This document shows positions 12,400 to 24,143 of a stretch of DNA of 64,000 nucleotides, in pieces. The stretch is from assembly GCA_030544235.1 (NCBI GenBank), contig CM060481.1, positions 19,441,892-19,505,891 of the forward strand, given 5' to 3'. The notes beneath the pieces are model-generated. The model had not been told where the DNA came from. It made no database searches and saw nothing but the letters and a program-made list of their open reading frames with translations. Origin of the DNA: Lepturacanthus savala. Lineage: Eukaryota > Chordata > Actinopteri > Scombriformes > Trichiuridae. The position numbers and the translations under genes were made by a program. The number at the start of each line of letters is the position of its first letter. Position 1 is the first letter of the stretch.

Positions 12400-15300
12400 C
12401 ACATGCTCTTTTCACACACATTTCTTTCCTTTGACTCTTTTCCTCCCGACGGGTGTAGCGGACCATTCCCAAACTGTATTAGTTTTGCTCTGTCTTGCCT
12501 CTCTGTATGTGTCCATCTTTAACAAGGCAACATATTGGATCAAAGCATCAGTGTGATGTTTTGGAGTTTATGCATGTGTCATAGGCGAGCTTTGATCTTT
12601 TCACGATGGCACTGGTTTTACAGCCACCACTGGCTCATCAAACGAATATTTCATGTTGGGTGGTTTAATCCTGTTGTTTATGAGGGCCAGATGAAAAATA
12701 AGATCTTTATTTACACTCTAGAGCGTCACATAGTGTATATTGTAATGCCAAATCAATACAAGCCGCATGAAAGTTGTATAAACCTGATTTTGATCTCTGT
12801 GAGAGAGGAAAAAAATGAATATTTCACACACATGCACGCCCACACGCATGCACGCCCACACACACACACACACACCTGCATGGATCCCAGTCTCTTTGGC
12901 TGCTGCACCAGCACTTTTTCTTAGCAAGCTCATGACTGGGGTTTTTTTTTAGAACGCCATAATCTCACCCATGTTTGGAAAAGGAGTTTGATTTGATAAA
13001 CTAACCCTAAAGTCAAGTGCACAGAACATTTTTGGACAAATAGTTCAAATATTTGAGCGTGGTCCAAGGCTTTATCTGGGTCTGCTGAGTTGTTCCCATG
13101 TTACTCAAGGGCATGGCTAATGTATTAAGAGAGGTTTTATACTTCTGAATGTACAGTGTTTATATAAAATGCTGCAAATTCTATATCTATGCCTAACTGA
13201 ACCTGCATTAAAGTGATATTTTAGTCTTAACAATGAATCAAATACGTGTTTTATGTGAAAGAGTTGCTCATAGTGAAAAATAGACATAAATAAGAATAAG
13301 AATAAACATCTAAATCTGCAACTATGCAGCTTTGAGGCACTTTTTAAGTTCACTGTTTAGGTCTACAAATCATTTATTATATGGTTGTGTCTAACAGCTC
13401 TCACTATCCCTCCAATACAAAACCTCATACAGCCTTTATACAGCAAGCAAGCTCAGACAAGATGATGCCTAATGCCAAAACAAATGAGTGTTGAAACAAA
13501 GAACAAGTAAAATAATAATAAATAAATAAATATTATTATTATTATTATACTTTTTTTCCTCAGACAATAGAAAATCAAACCAGATCTAACAAGTGAGTGA
13601 GATTTAGATGAACAATATGACTCCAAAGTGATGCTCATGTTGCTCTGTGTTCTGGGAATTGTTTGCTATCACCCATTACAGCTAGGCATAACAACATGAT
13701 ATGCATTAATGTATTATAGAAACTGAATCCTAGACTCAAAGCTAATGCCGGTCTAATTAAATATAAATTATTCACCTGAGACATGAACCAAAAAAAGTTC
13801 TCTACCTTCCAGGTTTGCCCCTAATTGCTTGGCTTGACTTTACATCAGATTGACGTCATCGATTTTTAAATTTCTTTTCTATTTTTTTTTAAATATAAAA
13901 CCTTAATGAATTAAATGTTCATAATAGAAAGATCCATTTTTGATATTATTTGCAGTTTTAGGTATCTTATTAAGAATGTTACAAATGCTTTCTCTATACT
14001 AGCTATGGTGAAAATGTTTTAAAGCTGCAATACCGCAAGTGGCCACTGGGGAAAGCTGTGAAAGGCTTAGTGATGTCTTTTTGTGCTCTTTTTTTCTGGC
14101 ATATTTCTGCCTCCTACTGGTCAGAAATCAGTGAATGCAGCTTTAAATGTAAACTCTTTTCCAGTATGGACCAAACACTGCGACAGATGCCGACAAGGGC
14201 GTTGTCTCAAGCACAGCGAGCACATGTTTGTTATTCGGGTTCCTCTGCTAATCCCGGTGTCATCCATAGAGTTTATGTGCGTCTGTAAGTGGAAGCGCGC
14301 CGGTCCCTGTGAGGTGGGTGCACCTGCGTGACTCGACAGTAGGGTGTTGTGCACGTCGGTGGCGGCCACATGGCCTTCCTCTCTCTCATGGTTTTGCCTG
14401 CACTTTGTGTGTTCGCTGGTTCCCCTCAGTGTTTAAGTGTACAGGACAGCATGGTTTCCCTCAGCTCTTTCAGGCCGGCCATGCATTCACCACAGAGAAT
14501 TTCTGTCTGCGCCGAGGCAATTACAGCACACATCCAAAGCTATCTTACCCAGGAACCAAATGAAGGAGCCTTTGATAGGCTCCGACTGATGCATATTTAC
14601 TTTTTACAACCAACCAAGTAGTAAACAGCTTGCCTTGTTGGCGCTGAAGCGAGACTCTAAATACAGGCCTGTTCACACACACCACACACACGCACATGCA
14701 TGCACACAGAGAGAAATCTGAAGTATACCGCCATATTTTCTTCTGCCAGTGAACACCACAGAAATACAGACTATTGACACTGTCAGCTCGATCTGTCTGC
14801 CAGTCACTGATTTCATAATCAGGTTTGTTGAGCTATGCCTAGCTTTTTTTTTTTTTGTTGTGTTTTTTTTTTTTTCTCGGCACTGCAGACACAGCAGCAG
14901 TAGCCTCCAATTGAAGCCATGTGTGGTGGAAAAACAGGCCTCAGTTTGTGGAGAGATTGCATGCTTGGAGTGGGAGGGAGCCTGTCGGTTATAGAGGTCA
15001 CAATCCGAACACGCCAACTCCTCTTGGCCTTCTCACGCGCCATGCTGACGGATGCATCTCAATAGTCAGCCAGGAATCCCTCCCAAAACCTCCTTCTGTC
15101 CCTCCTTCTGTAACCTCCTTACCTGAATCGGAATTAACTGGAAAGGTGAATGCGTAAGACTTTTGGATGAACTCCTCGCAGACTTTTGTTCTTATAAGGT
15201 GCTGTCTAAATCTGCAGGAACACTATGTACAGGGTGTGCCACAAATAAAAAAGCAGTGGGTTTGGTTGAGTCTGGTGTGGGACTTTATTGCAGTAAGCTC

Positions 15301-17800
15301 TAGCACCGTCCTGGTGTCCTCCTGTGAACCTGGCAGTCCAATGTTGTTGTGTCTGAGTTTATTTCCTCCATCACTACGTCACTCTCACACACTCTCACAC
15401 ATAGAGTATGTGCCATCTCTTTTATCTCTCATTCCTATTTTTACCCTCTTTTGTAAGCCACTTTCTCAATCCTTTGCCCTGTGCCACCTCCCTTTTTTTT
15501 TCCACTTCTTTTCAGTTTCTCTCCGAATCCACAATGTTATCAGCAAAGCCAAAGCTATTAGCTAATAGCTAAGATTGCTACTACTATCAGATTCAGAGAT
15601 AGCCTATTCCAGCCTTAAATGCAGCTGTGCCATTTCCCTTTGTGCATTATAATCGATCATGTTGCTCTCAGAGCAGAGAGCCACGTAATTTTTTTCATGA
15701 TTCATCTCAATTGTTCCTACAAGGAGGTGAGTCAGTGCCTCTGAAAGATGACCGAAAATAATCATAATAATGATTTACCGTCAAGTACTTTTTTGGATAA
15801 AATTCCCAAACCAACTAAATCACTTGGGTCTCATATGTCTTGTTGTCTCTTACATTTCTAAGAAAAGGATGATTGATTTTGCATGAAATTACATCCCATC
15901 AAATTGCATTAACTCTATGCAAAGTGGATTATTGCTAATGGCACATGTGAAAAAGCTGTTGCTTGATGCCTGCTCCATTTATCAGTCACGTGTGAGGGCT
16001 GTGTTATCGAGACTGAGTGATCTAATGAGCTAAATAATGAAGCCCAGACCCAACAAGCACTGGTAATGACTTTTTAATGTGCATAGGGTCCTTAGTTACC
16101 TACAGAGGTGTGATTGGTTCAGATCAGGATGTCAATTCCAATGAGGGATATATATAAAACGTCTCCGTCTTTGAGCATTGAATGTAAAGGCGGGACTATG
16201 CTTAAAACAAAAAGGTATGTACGAGTGTGTGGTTGGACAGAGTTATTGTTAAAACATGGAAAACAGCACACGCTTTCTTTCTATTTTATCCTGGAAGGTG
16301 TTATTGAACTTGAACTTTCGTTTGTACACGTTTGTGTGACGAATGAAAAAGATAAAAAAGATAGCTTTGGAGGAGGTTCAAATCTTGCTGCCGTTCTCAC
16401 TTCTGAGCACTGGGCAAAAATGTAGGTTTTGGAAAATGACAAAAATCGTCTGCCAAAAGAGGATCTCAAGTAGTTTGGAGCGTAGTTACTGCTAGAAGGC
16501 TACTTTGTCAAATCCGACCATGTGCGACAGTGTTTAGAGATGTTTGAGACAGCTGGTCGTCATAGAGAAGGTGATATGCAGTAATTGTCTAAATATGGGG
16601 ATATCTCCTATTGTTGGGTGTTAACAGTGTTGAACACGAGGTGACAGAAACGGTTGAGTAAATAGTGACACATTGCGCGCACCTGCAGGAAGTGGGAGTG
16701 AACGCCAGATTGTCGATTGTCAGGGTACAGCGGTTGTTTGATCATCAAAAAACATTTTGGTTATAGATTAGAGTCTGCAGCGAGGAGTTCAACGTTCAAT
16801 CCGTTCCCTCAAAAGCTTTGCGAAGGGAAAAAAAAGAGCTCCTGCACCACCAGAGGAGATTTGGACACTCTACAGACCGGAACAGCATGACAGTATGGCA
16901 TCCATAAAACCAAGGCTTCCCTAATGCAATTAGGCTGGATCTCGCTCTCCCCTCTCTCACACGCACACATTCTCACACACTTACAATTCTCTCCATCTCT
17001 TGTTTCTCTGTCTCCCTCTTGACACTTTGTGTTTTGTGAGAGCAGGGTGACAAATCGCGGCCACCGATGTGTGAGATGCAGGGTGACGTCAGCGCAGCAC
17101 GGCTGTGTTCAGATGTGAGTCTTATAGCCTCTGCCTGTGGTCACAGCACATATATCACAACGTTGCCTGTGTAAACACTGCCAACTGCCAAGAATAGAAT
17201 TACATGAGAAAGTGGTTTTCAGCAAATGGTGTTGGTAGTTGTCACCTCTTGAAGAAAATGCAGGGAGAGGCACTGCTATATGTATATGTAGTATATTGTG
17301 CAAGTTAATTTTAAAGGCTTTTTTTGTGTGTTTTGCTGAAAGCCACTTAGATTCAGTGTTATATCCACACTGATTCTCCTTTTCGGCCTTTTGCCAGACA
17401 AGCAGTTCTTGCGGGCTGTGTGAATGAGGTCTTTTGCTCAGCTCAGAGTGCAGACCTTGCGCTTTCTAAATGGGGAGACTTGTTCACACCTTTGACCTCA
17501 TGTACAATCATAAGTTCCATCAGACTGTGAATTATGCTCATTTGGACTCACACAGGCCGGAGACCTGACCGTATACGCTTTCACAAACCACAAACAAACG
17601 ACAACAAGACTCGGGTTTAGTTGCTATGGATATATGGGAGTGACACTCAACCTCCAGTAGTGGAAAATACAAGTCTTTTCCTGATGCTCTAGATGTCGAT
17701 TGACAACGGTGTGCATTTACTTCTTCATTTTGTAGTGGATTTGTTATCTCATGTAAAAGTAAAATCTAAAAGGATTCGTTGATTAGGCTACATTTAGTCT
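12400..17800. other. Intergenic DNA, no supported gene
   Basis: About 5.4 kb with only short CA/GT runs (12,850-12,875; 14,680-14,710), T-runs at 14,848-14,878, and chance open frames. No protein family, tRNA or known microRNA was recognised in it. Confidence 0.55.
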
Positions 17801-18857
17801 GCAGGGCTTAAAGCTCAATTCAGATTTTTTGGTGAAATCAGATTTTTTTGCGAGGCCAAATAAATACGACTTGTGTGCGATCTCCACTGTGAACTTTAAA
17901 GGCCCCAGCATTGAGTATGTGCTGATTTTAAAGCTGCTGTCCTACTGGAGCAAGCACATGTACAACATATTTGTTTTAAGGAGATTAACTCAGAAACGCT
18001 TTCCCTCCATTGACTACTCTCCACGTTTGTTGCTTTCTTTACTCTTCCGCCTACTTCAGTGGAGAATGGTGACGTTTCACTCTTGTTTATGACTTTTAGA
18101 TCGGTTAAACGCAACCTGGCCATTCAGATTGAAGTTTTGCATGCATTTTGAATGTAACCTTCAACAAAAAAAATTAACAGCCGTCTAGGTTGATTATCAA
18201 TTTAGTTTTATTGTGTTGAGCATACAGAGCGAACATTAGCCAGATGCAGCAGCTCAAATGTTTTTTTTGTGCTTTTCATTTTGCACTCATAACAGTAAAG
18301 TGTTTTGGGGTTTTGACAACAACACATTTGAATACATCAAGTTGGGCTTAGGGAAATAATAATAGACATTTCTTTGTATTTTATAGGTAAGGAAAAATCA
18401 AATCTAATGTACATTGGCACTAACTGTGTTTTTGGAGATGGATTATTCTAGGATAAGCCTAATTGTTATGTGTGAAGATTATTTTGTTCTCATCTTTATT
18501 GCCACTTTCAAGTTTTATATGCCTCCCTGTAATTTACCCTGCTTGCCAAAAATATGTCACATATTAACAGCGTTCATTAAACCCGGCGGTGTCACCGATC
18601 AATTATTTCCCTTCACACCCAGCAAACAAACATTGACTTACAGACATTTGACAGGGCATAACCACTTTCTTTGATTTACTCACACTGGGCCCGGGCGTTA
18701 TCTATTTTTTCACACCTTCACACCTCCCTGATAGTTCACCGAAGTATACGGCAGCTATATGATGGTAAAACAAACGCTAAAAGCTGAGCTGCTGGCGGTA
18801 GGAGACATTAGAATGTATGGCGGTGTCTAACATCAATCATATGAATAATAGTAACAC

Positions 18858-19092
18858 AGCTACGTCCGCTGCATATTCAATGCAGTGGACGTGGCAGCTG
18901 TCAGGACTTTTAAGGATGTTGGGAAATGTAGTGTATTGAGTCACAATTCTTTGAAAGTTACAACTGGCAGCTGTGTAGGTGGAAGTCCGTGTCCATTTCT
19001 GAGGAACATTATCAGAAAGAGTTGTGAGTCATACACTACATTACCCAATATCCCTGAAATATCCTAAAAAAGCTGCCACGTCCGCAGCATTT
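18858..19092. mobile_element. Foldback (MITE-like) element with ~75-bp imperfect inverted arms
   Basis: The left arm (about 18,880-18,955) and the right arm (about 19,015-19,090) are reverse complements over most of their length. For example, 'ggacgtggcagct' and 'aatgtagtgtat' on the left match 'agctgccacgtcc' and 'atacactacatt' on the right. The arms enclose a loop of roughly 60 bases. The left edge also holds a small nested palindrome, 'acgtccgctgcat' against 'atgcagtggacgt'. There is no coding capacity. A non-autonomous DNA transposon is the simplest reading. The arms could also form a long RNA hairpin if transcribed. Confidence 0.7.
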
Positions 19093-20024
19093 ATTATCCA
19101 ACCTTTGGCTTTATGAACTTTATCTCGGGTTCCCTGGAAATAAACATGCTCTGACTAATACCTTGAAAACAACCGGTCATGTCGGTAGACTCCTTAGAGT
19201 GGTGTAACGTAACCCGCTCTCAGTGCAGCATCTCTGTATCGGTTTAACAGAGAGAGCAGAGTTTATTCAAAATCATACCTTTGGGATTTCCTAATTATGC
19301 TGGTACAACTTAATACCTTGATACAGCCAAAGTCTAACTCACACTGCCTTTTCCATTTTCTTTCACACACAACACACATCAGCTCATGCATGCAAATAAA
19401 AAAAAACACACACCAATGTTAACACACACCCACACACACACATTACACAAACAGTAATGCAGGCAATCCCTCAGTACACTTCCCTACAACTGTTCAGTGA
19501 AGCACAACTTCACGTTCCACATCTCACAACCTACAGTAGACAAACATATTTATTCATGATTCCTGCGCAGGGAGGGGCAGCCTGTTAATGCTGGTTGACA
19601 GGGCAGACATATTTCTCTGTCAGGAAAGGGTTATGCATGCCTTCGTTAGGTTGTACAACGTGTACCGTGGCTGCAGACACTGTAAACAGCGTGGGAGACA
19701 CCCAGTTCATTGATGCCGTTGCGTTCCTGTCAGCAGACCCTGAAATGTTTTTTTATGCGCCGGCAAGTGCAGACACGTGTAGAGCTGAGGCTTTAAGAGA
19801 CCATCCCTTTGAATTTTGTGTGTAATTATCAAGATTTTAAAGATGCTTTGATGATAGTACTTTCAGATTGGATGTGTACTCCTGCCGCTTTGATTGTAAA
19901 TGGATCTGTAAAGTCTGTCATTCACTCTCATTCCTCAACTTCTTACTGGAATTAGTTAGTTAATCCTTTTCCTATTCAACCTTAGACAGAACTGAAAATA
20001 CCCAGATAGCACATGAAATTAACA

Positions 20025-20285
20025 ATTAAAGGTATAGTCTGACATTTTGTTTAATTTATTTGCTTTCTCGTGGAGAATTAGATAAGGGGATTGTTACTGT
20101 ACTCTCATATGTGTCTGGGCAATTTAAGCAGCTGGTTAGCTCTCTTTGAAGGTAGCGAATTCCACGTACCAGCAACTCTACAGCTCACTTCAATTTGTAC
20201 AAAAACTGAAACGCTAATTTGCTGTTTTACAGGGAGTTATGTGCCAGACTATTTCCTGGCACTAGGGCTGCTCCAGAGTCAATAA
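20025..20285 (+). repeat. Dispersed percomorph-type repeat, copy 2
   Basis: The segment starts 'aattaaaggtatagtctgac', continues with 'tttgctttctcgtggagaat' and 'actctcatatgtgtctggg', and ends with 'acagggagttatgtgccaga' and 'ctatttcctggcactagg'. These are the hallmarks of the family also found at 31-240. The central part is deleted or strongly diverged. Confidence 0.6.
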
Positions 20286-21261
20286 ACTATTCCTTTACGT
20301 CCAAAAATTAAAGAAAACAAGTAGCTTGAGAACATCAGATCATAGTGTTTGATCATAGTGTTTAAAATCTTGAAATAGAAAGACGGATTTAAATATTTAT
20401 ACAAGTTATTCCCTAAAAAAAGAAAAAGAAAAAAAATTCAGGAGTTATCACTTGTGATTCAAATCCAACCATTTTGACTCTCAAATTAAGGGAGACGCTG
20501 ACGTACGTATGAAAAGCAATCAAGGAGAGACTGTTGAGACTCAGCCCTAAACTCCTCCTCGCTGCTCAACAATCCTTTCATTATTCCTTTCCCCACCAGG
20601 GTGGGCCCGGAATTTTCCTGCAAAACAGCATAGAAAACAACAACAAAAGATAATAATACACAGTGACGTTCTAATTTTGCGCGAAGGAAGCTGTATAAAG
20701 AGCCGGAGTTTGTTTTTCAATGCCTCCCCTTACGGACCCACCCACCAGCATCACGCCATCTACAATAGAAAGCAAATCAAACAGCCCTCGCTGACCTGAA
20801 AAATAATGGGGGAGCAGAAACAAAACAGAACCACCTCCGTTCGTCATATTTTGCTCATTATTCACTAAAAGGAGATCCAAATCTCCTCGTGGTGCCTGTT
20901 CTCCCCGTTCTCCTCGGCTGACGTTTCATAGTGAGGGCATTGACGTCCACGGGAGCACCAGACGGTTTGCACTGCCCTCGCCATTTCAAACAAGCCGTGT
21001 TTTCTTTCTGCTCCTGAGTTGCTTTAAACAAACTGACCAGGTAGCTGGCACAGCATGTTCCGACTAGATTCCACATCTGCTGCATCCTGCTGATCCGTGC
21101 AACAAAGCAGTCTGCAGCCATTCCTCATGTCCCGTGAATTTATTTTGGTTTTGTTTTGTTGCAAAGAGCAGCGTTTGTGTCATTTTTCTTGCATTATATC
21201 AGATCAGCTTATCTTTTATCTTTTTGTCCAGAATATTCAGAGTAATGTTAACCCACCCCTC

Positions 21262-21317
21262 TCTCTCTCTCGCTTTCTCTCTGTCTCTCTCTCTTTCTCT
21301 ATCTTTCTTTCTTCCAG
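21262..21317 (+). repeat. (CT)n-rich polypyrimidine tract ending in a splice-acceptor-like AG
   Basis: A CT/TTTC-rich tract runs into 'tttcttccag|gtcacag', a textbook 3' splice site in form. It lies about 110 bases upstream of the mir-23a hairpin. It may be only a microsatellite. Alternatively it may be the acceptor of an exon of the primary microRNA transcript. Confidence 0.6.
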
Positions 21318-21422
21318 GTCACAGGTGTGCCACAGCTGCTGTGGACGAAGGCATCTGGAGCCCAGGAGGGCGATGAAGAAGACGCAGAGGGCAGAGAAGG
21401 GCAGAGCTTCTGCCTCGGCTGT

Positions 21423-21502
21423 GGTGGGGAGGGTTCCTGGCACCGTGATTTGATGCACAAAGAGAAACAAAAATCACATTGCCAGGGATTTCCACTCCTT
21501 CA
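21423..21502 (+). ncRNA. mir-23a precursor hairpin
   Basis: The 3' arm at 21,473-21,494 contains ATCACATTGCCAGGGATTTC, the complete miR-23a-3p core. TTTCC at the end, rather than TTACC, indicates the 23a and not the 23b form. The 5' arm at 21,431-21,451 begins GGGTTCCTGGCA and ends GTGATTT, the star-strand signature. It pairs with the 3' arm through tcctggc/gccaggga and gtgattt/aaatcac around a short loop. miR-23 is a conserved vertebrate microRNA, normally co-transcribed with miR-27 and miR-24 and processed by Drosha and Dicer. Both partners follow downstream on this strand, which makes the call secure. Confidence 0.97.
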
Positions 21503-22078
21503 CAGCTCAGCAGGTGACCCGTCTGTACATATTTCCCCTGAGTTTTTGTCTCTTTCAGTCGACGTCTGGCGCTGGACGTTGCCAGGGAGTCAAAGGAATA
21601 AATACTGGGGATGGGTAAAGGGGTTTAGTTCAGGATGTTATGACCAACTTTTCTCGACATAGTTCAACAGGTCTGTTTCTCACACAGAAAGCTGTAATAG
21701 AACATGTGTCTCCTTTAAAAGTCTCTGAAACTATGGAAACACTGCAGCTGTCTGAAATTTAAACTGTCCTCACCATTCTCCCCCTTTCCAATCAGCCAGG
21801 ACGTTAATGTAAATGCGTCTGAGATCTGCCCAGTTTCGCACGTACAACGCATTTTTTTGGTGGGAGCTCATGTTCTGGCTTTTTTTTTTTTTAGATTCCT
21901 AAACAAGGAGGTTATTTTGATGTTTTAAAATAAAAGGCAAGGATCATCCGCTGGCAGCGAAGCAAACCTCGACGCCATAAGAAGCGCAGGCTTTGAAACC
22001 AGCAACTTTGCAGCGCCGAGCAGTCGTGTAAAGGTCTGTGTGCGTCTCCGCTCCCTCAAAAGCCAGCCACCCACTTGC

Positions 22079-22162
22079 TAAAGGCACAGAGCTTAGCTAA
22101 TTGGTGAGCACTGATCCCTGCTATGTGTTGTTCACAGTGGCTAAGTTCAGTGCCTGAGGTGA
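22079..22162 (+). ncRNA. mir-27 precursor hairpin (27e-like)
   Basis: The 3' arm at 22,131-22,152 carries TTCACAGTGGCTAAGTTC, the invariant miR-27-3p core, followed by AGTG. That 3' end resembles the fish miR-27e form rather than the 27a (CGC) or 27b (TGC) ends. The 5' arm at 22,088-22,109 is AGAGCTTAGCTAATTGGTGA, the miR-27 star strand. The stem is extended by aggcac/gtgcct. The seed (positions 2-8, TCACAGT) is intact. The hairpin lies about 600 bases downstream of mir-23a. The paralogue letter rests on the last few mature bases and is less certain than the family. Confidence 0.96.
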
Positions 22163-23137
22163 AATAGTTGATTCGTCGGAGGGGATTTGTTCTGGTGAAT
22201 GGAAAGAACTTGATGATCTTGGATATGAAGAAAGGAGGAGGGAGGAGGAGGAGAGGAGTGACGGGAGATTAGGTGGAGAGGGAGAGCGGGAGGTGGGCAC
22301 AGCGGAAGATCACAGTCCTATAGAGGAGTCGTGCGGGGTTAAACGCGCGGCTGTGGACCGGCGACGTGCAACACGATCCAGACATGTATGTTTCTTTTTT
22401 GTGTTTCGCCCAAAGCAACAAGCGCCTTATCTCACCTTATACATCTGGCAGGAATCATCATGCATGCCAAATATATTTGAAAGCGTTTCCGTGAGACGGT
22501 TTGACCGTTTAATATGGACTTAAAAATGCCACGGGTTCTTTTGCGATCTTAGGAATGTGGTGCTAAATGTCGGACCCGTCTGGGCATGCCCAGTTCATGT
22601 CCAACTGTGTTAGTTCAGGGCCGCTGTGCCAGTACTTCGGTGCCACATGGCAGCCTGGAGAAGGAACCTACATACACCTTAGTGACAGTTCGCTGACCCC
22701 ACTCCCACCGACTGTGGATCATTGCTTAGCAGCAGTAGGCACGTCAAGCTTTGTGCATGGGGCTTTAGAAAATAGTAAAATAACAATACCACAAAGCATC
22801 CTCATCCTGAAAACCCTGTAAAACAAAGTATGTAAGGAAAACAGCTAGAAATGGTTATGTAAGAGTAAATAATAATAAGATATTAAGAAATAATAATAAG
22901 ATAATAATTGGTTGATTGTCTGATTTCACACTTGTCCTTATAATATGTATAAACAGGTCTAACTCTAGACTGCAATACGAGAACAATTCCAGTTTTACAT
23001 GTTTCATTTGGGGCCTTAAAATCCAGCTGAAACTGCATTTCATATCTAACTTCAATAACTCAATGTCTTTCTGGTACAAACAGGACAGACAGGACAGACA
23101 GGTGGAATTTGATTGGCTCTTGAAAAGTGAACGTATC

Positions 23138-23280
23138 ATGACAAGTCAAAATTGTATTTGTATAGCCCAAAATCACAAATCACAGATTCACCCCAATGGG
23201 TTTTAGAGTTTGTACAACACAATATCCCCTGTTCTTAGACCCTCACGTTGTACAAGGGAAAAAAAAATCCCCAAAAAACT
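23138..23280 (+). repeat. Interspersed repeat between mir-27 and mir-24
   Basis: The words 'acaagtcaaaattgtatttg', 'tatagcccaaaatcacaaat', 'tgtacaacacaatatcccct' and 'ttcttagaccctc' occur in the order of a repeat that is very common in percomorph genomes. It lies between mir-27 and mir-24 and accounts for part of their wide separation. The family name is not known to me. Confidence 0.6.
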
Positions 23281-24071
23281 CTAATGGGGAAAAAAACAAC
23301 CTCAAACAAATGTGACACAATCAATACAAACACCTCGCCTTGATACTTTTGGTTGAAAAAGCTCTGGGCTATGTGGCAAGATTTGTTTTAACAGGAAGAA
23401 AATGTGATTGAATTTGATATGAAAATACTTTTTTGTCATTGTCTTTTGGCAAATATAGTTAAATAATTGAACACTATGGGTAGGGATGTGATCCAAAAGG
23501 ATTAAAAAGGCTTTTTTTATTTTAGTTAAAGACCATTGATGATATACTGTATATCTATAAGCTTAGTACAAGCTAGAAGCATTAACTCATTGAAGCCTGT
23601 CAGCCTTTAAGTCTATGACTGTCGTTTTATACTTAAAATAAAAAATCTAAATGTTACTCATACAGATTTTTTACCTTCCTGCTCCTTCTTCCTGAGAACA
23701 CAGACAAGACAAAACCTCCTAGAAAGAGGCGATTTTATTTAGAATATTATCATTTTCAACCCTGACATGTATGTATTTATTTAATTATTCAAGTCTCTAG
23801 AATAATCCTCCAAAAAAGAATTTTGTAGATGGGATAGATAGTTTTTCATTTATGGAAATACTTGTGCAAGCAGCACCTATAATAGCCATTAAAATGTTAT
23901 TTTCTGCAAAACAAAAAAGTACAAACTGGGAAAAAAAATAGATAAATTATATAATTCTTGGTACCTCAACTGTCCTTAAATGGGTTAAAAAGTCAGCTGG
24001 ATTAACATTAAGAGTTAGTATTTTTGCATCCTTTGGCATCTTTTATATGTCAGACAGAGTGCGGGCTGTGC

Positions 24072-24143
24072 CCTCCTGTGCCTACTGAACTGGTATCAGT
24101 GTTTTACCTGAAAACTGGCTCAGTTCAGCAGGAACAGGAGTGA
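24072..24143 (+). ncRNA. mir-24 precursor hairpin
   Basis: The 3' arm at 24,116-24,137 contains TGGCTCAGTTCAGCAGGAAC plus AG, a perfect miR-24-3p. The 5' arm at 24,079-24,100 reads TGCCTACTGAACTGGTATCA plus GT and corresponds to miR-24-5p with substitutions. The basal stem ctcctgt/acaggag is perfect and the loop is 'gttttacctgaaaac'. It is the third and last member of the mir-23a/27/24 cluster, about 1.95 kb downstream of mir-27 on the same strand. The identity is secure. Which of the several fish mir-24 copies this is cannot be decided, because the mature sequence is identical among them. Confidence 0.97.

Noticed and set aside
16790..16805. Resemblance to miR-181 ('aacgttcaat')
   Set aside because: The miR-181 core AACATTCAACG is not present and no hairpin arm is seen. 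mir-181c/d, a neighbour of the cluster in mammals, was looked for and not found.
21327..21662. 111-residue open frame over the mir-23a locus
   Set aside because: The sequence is explained by the microRNA hairpin. The peptide has no recognisable features.
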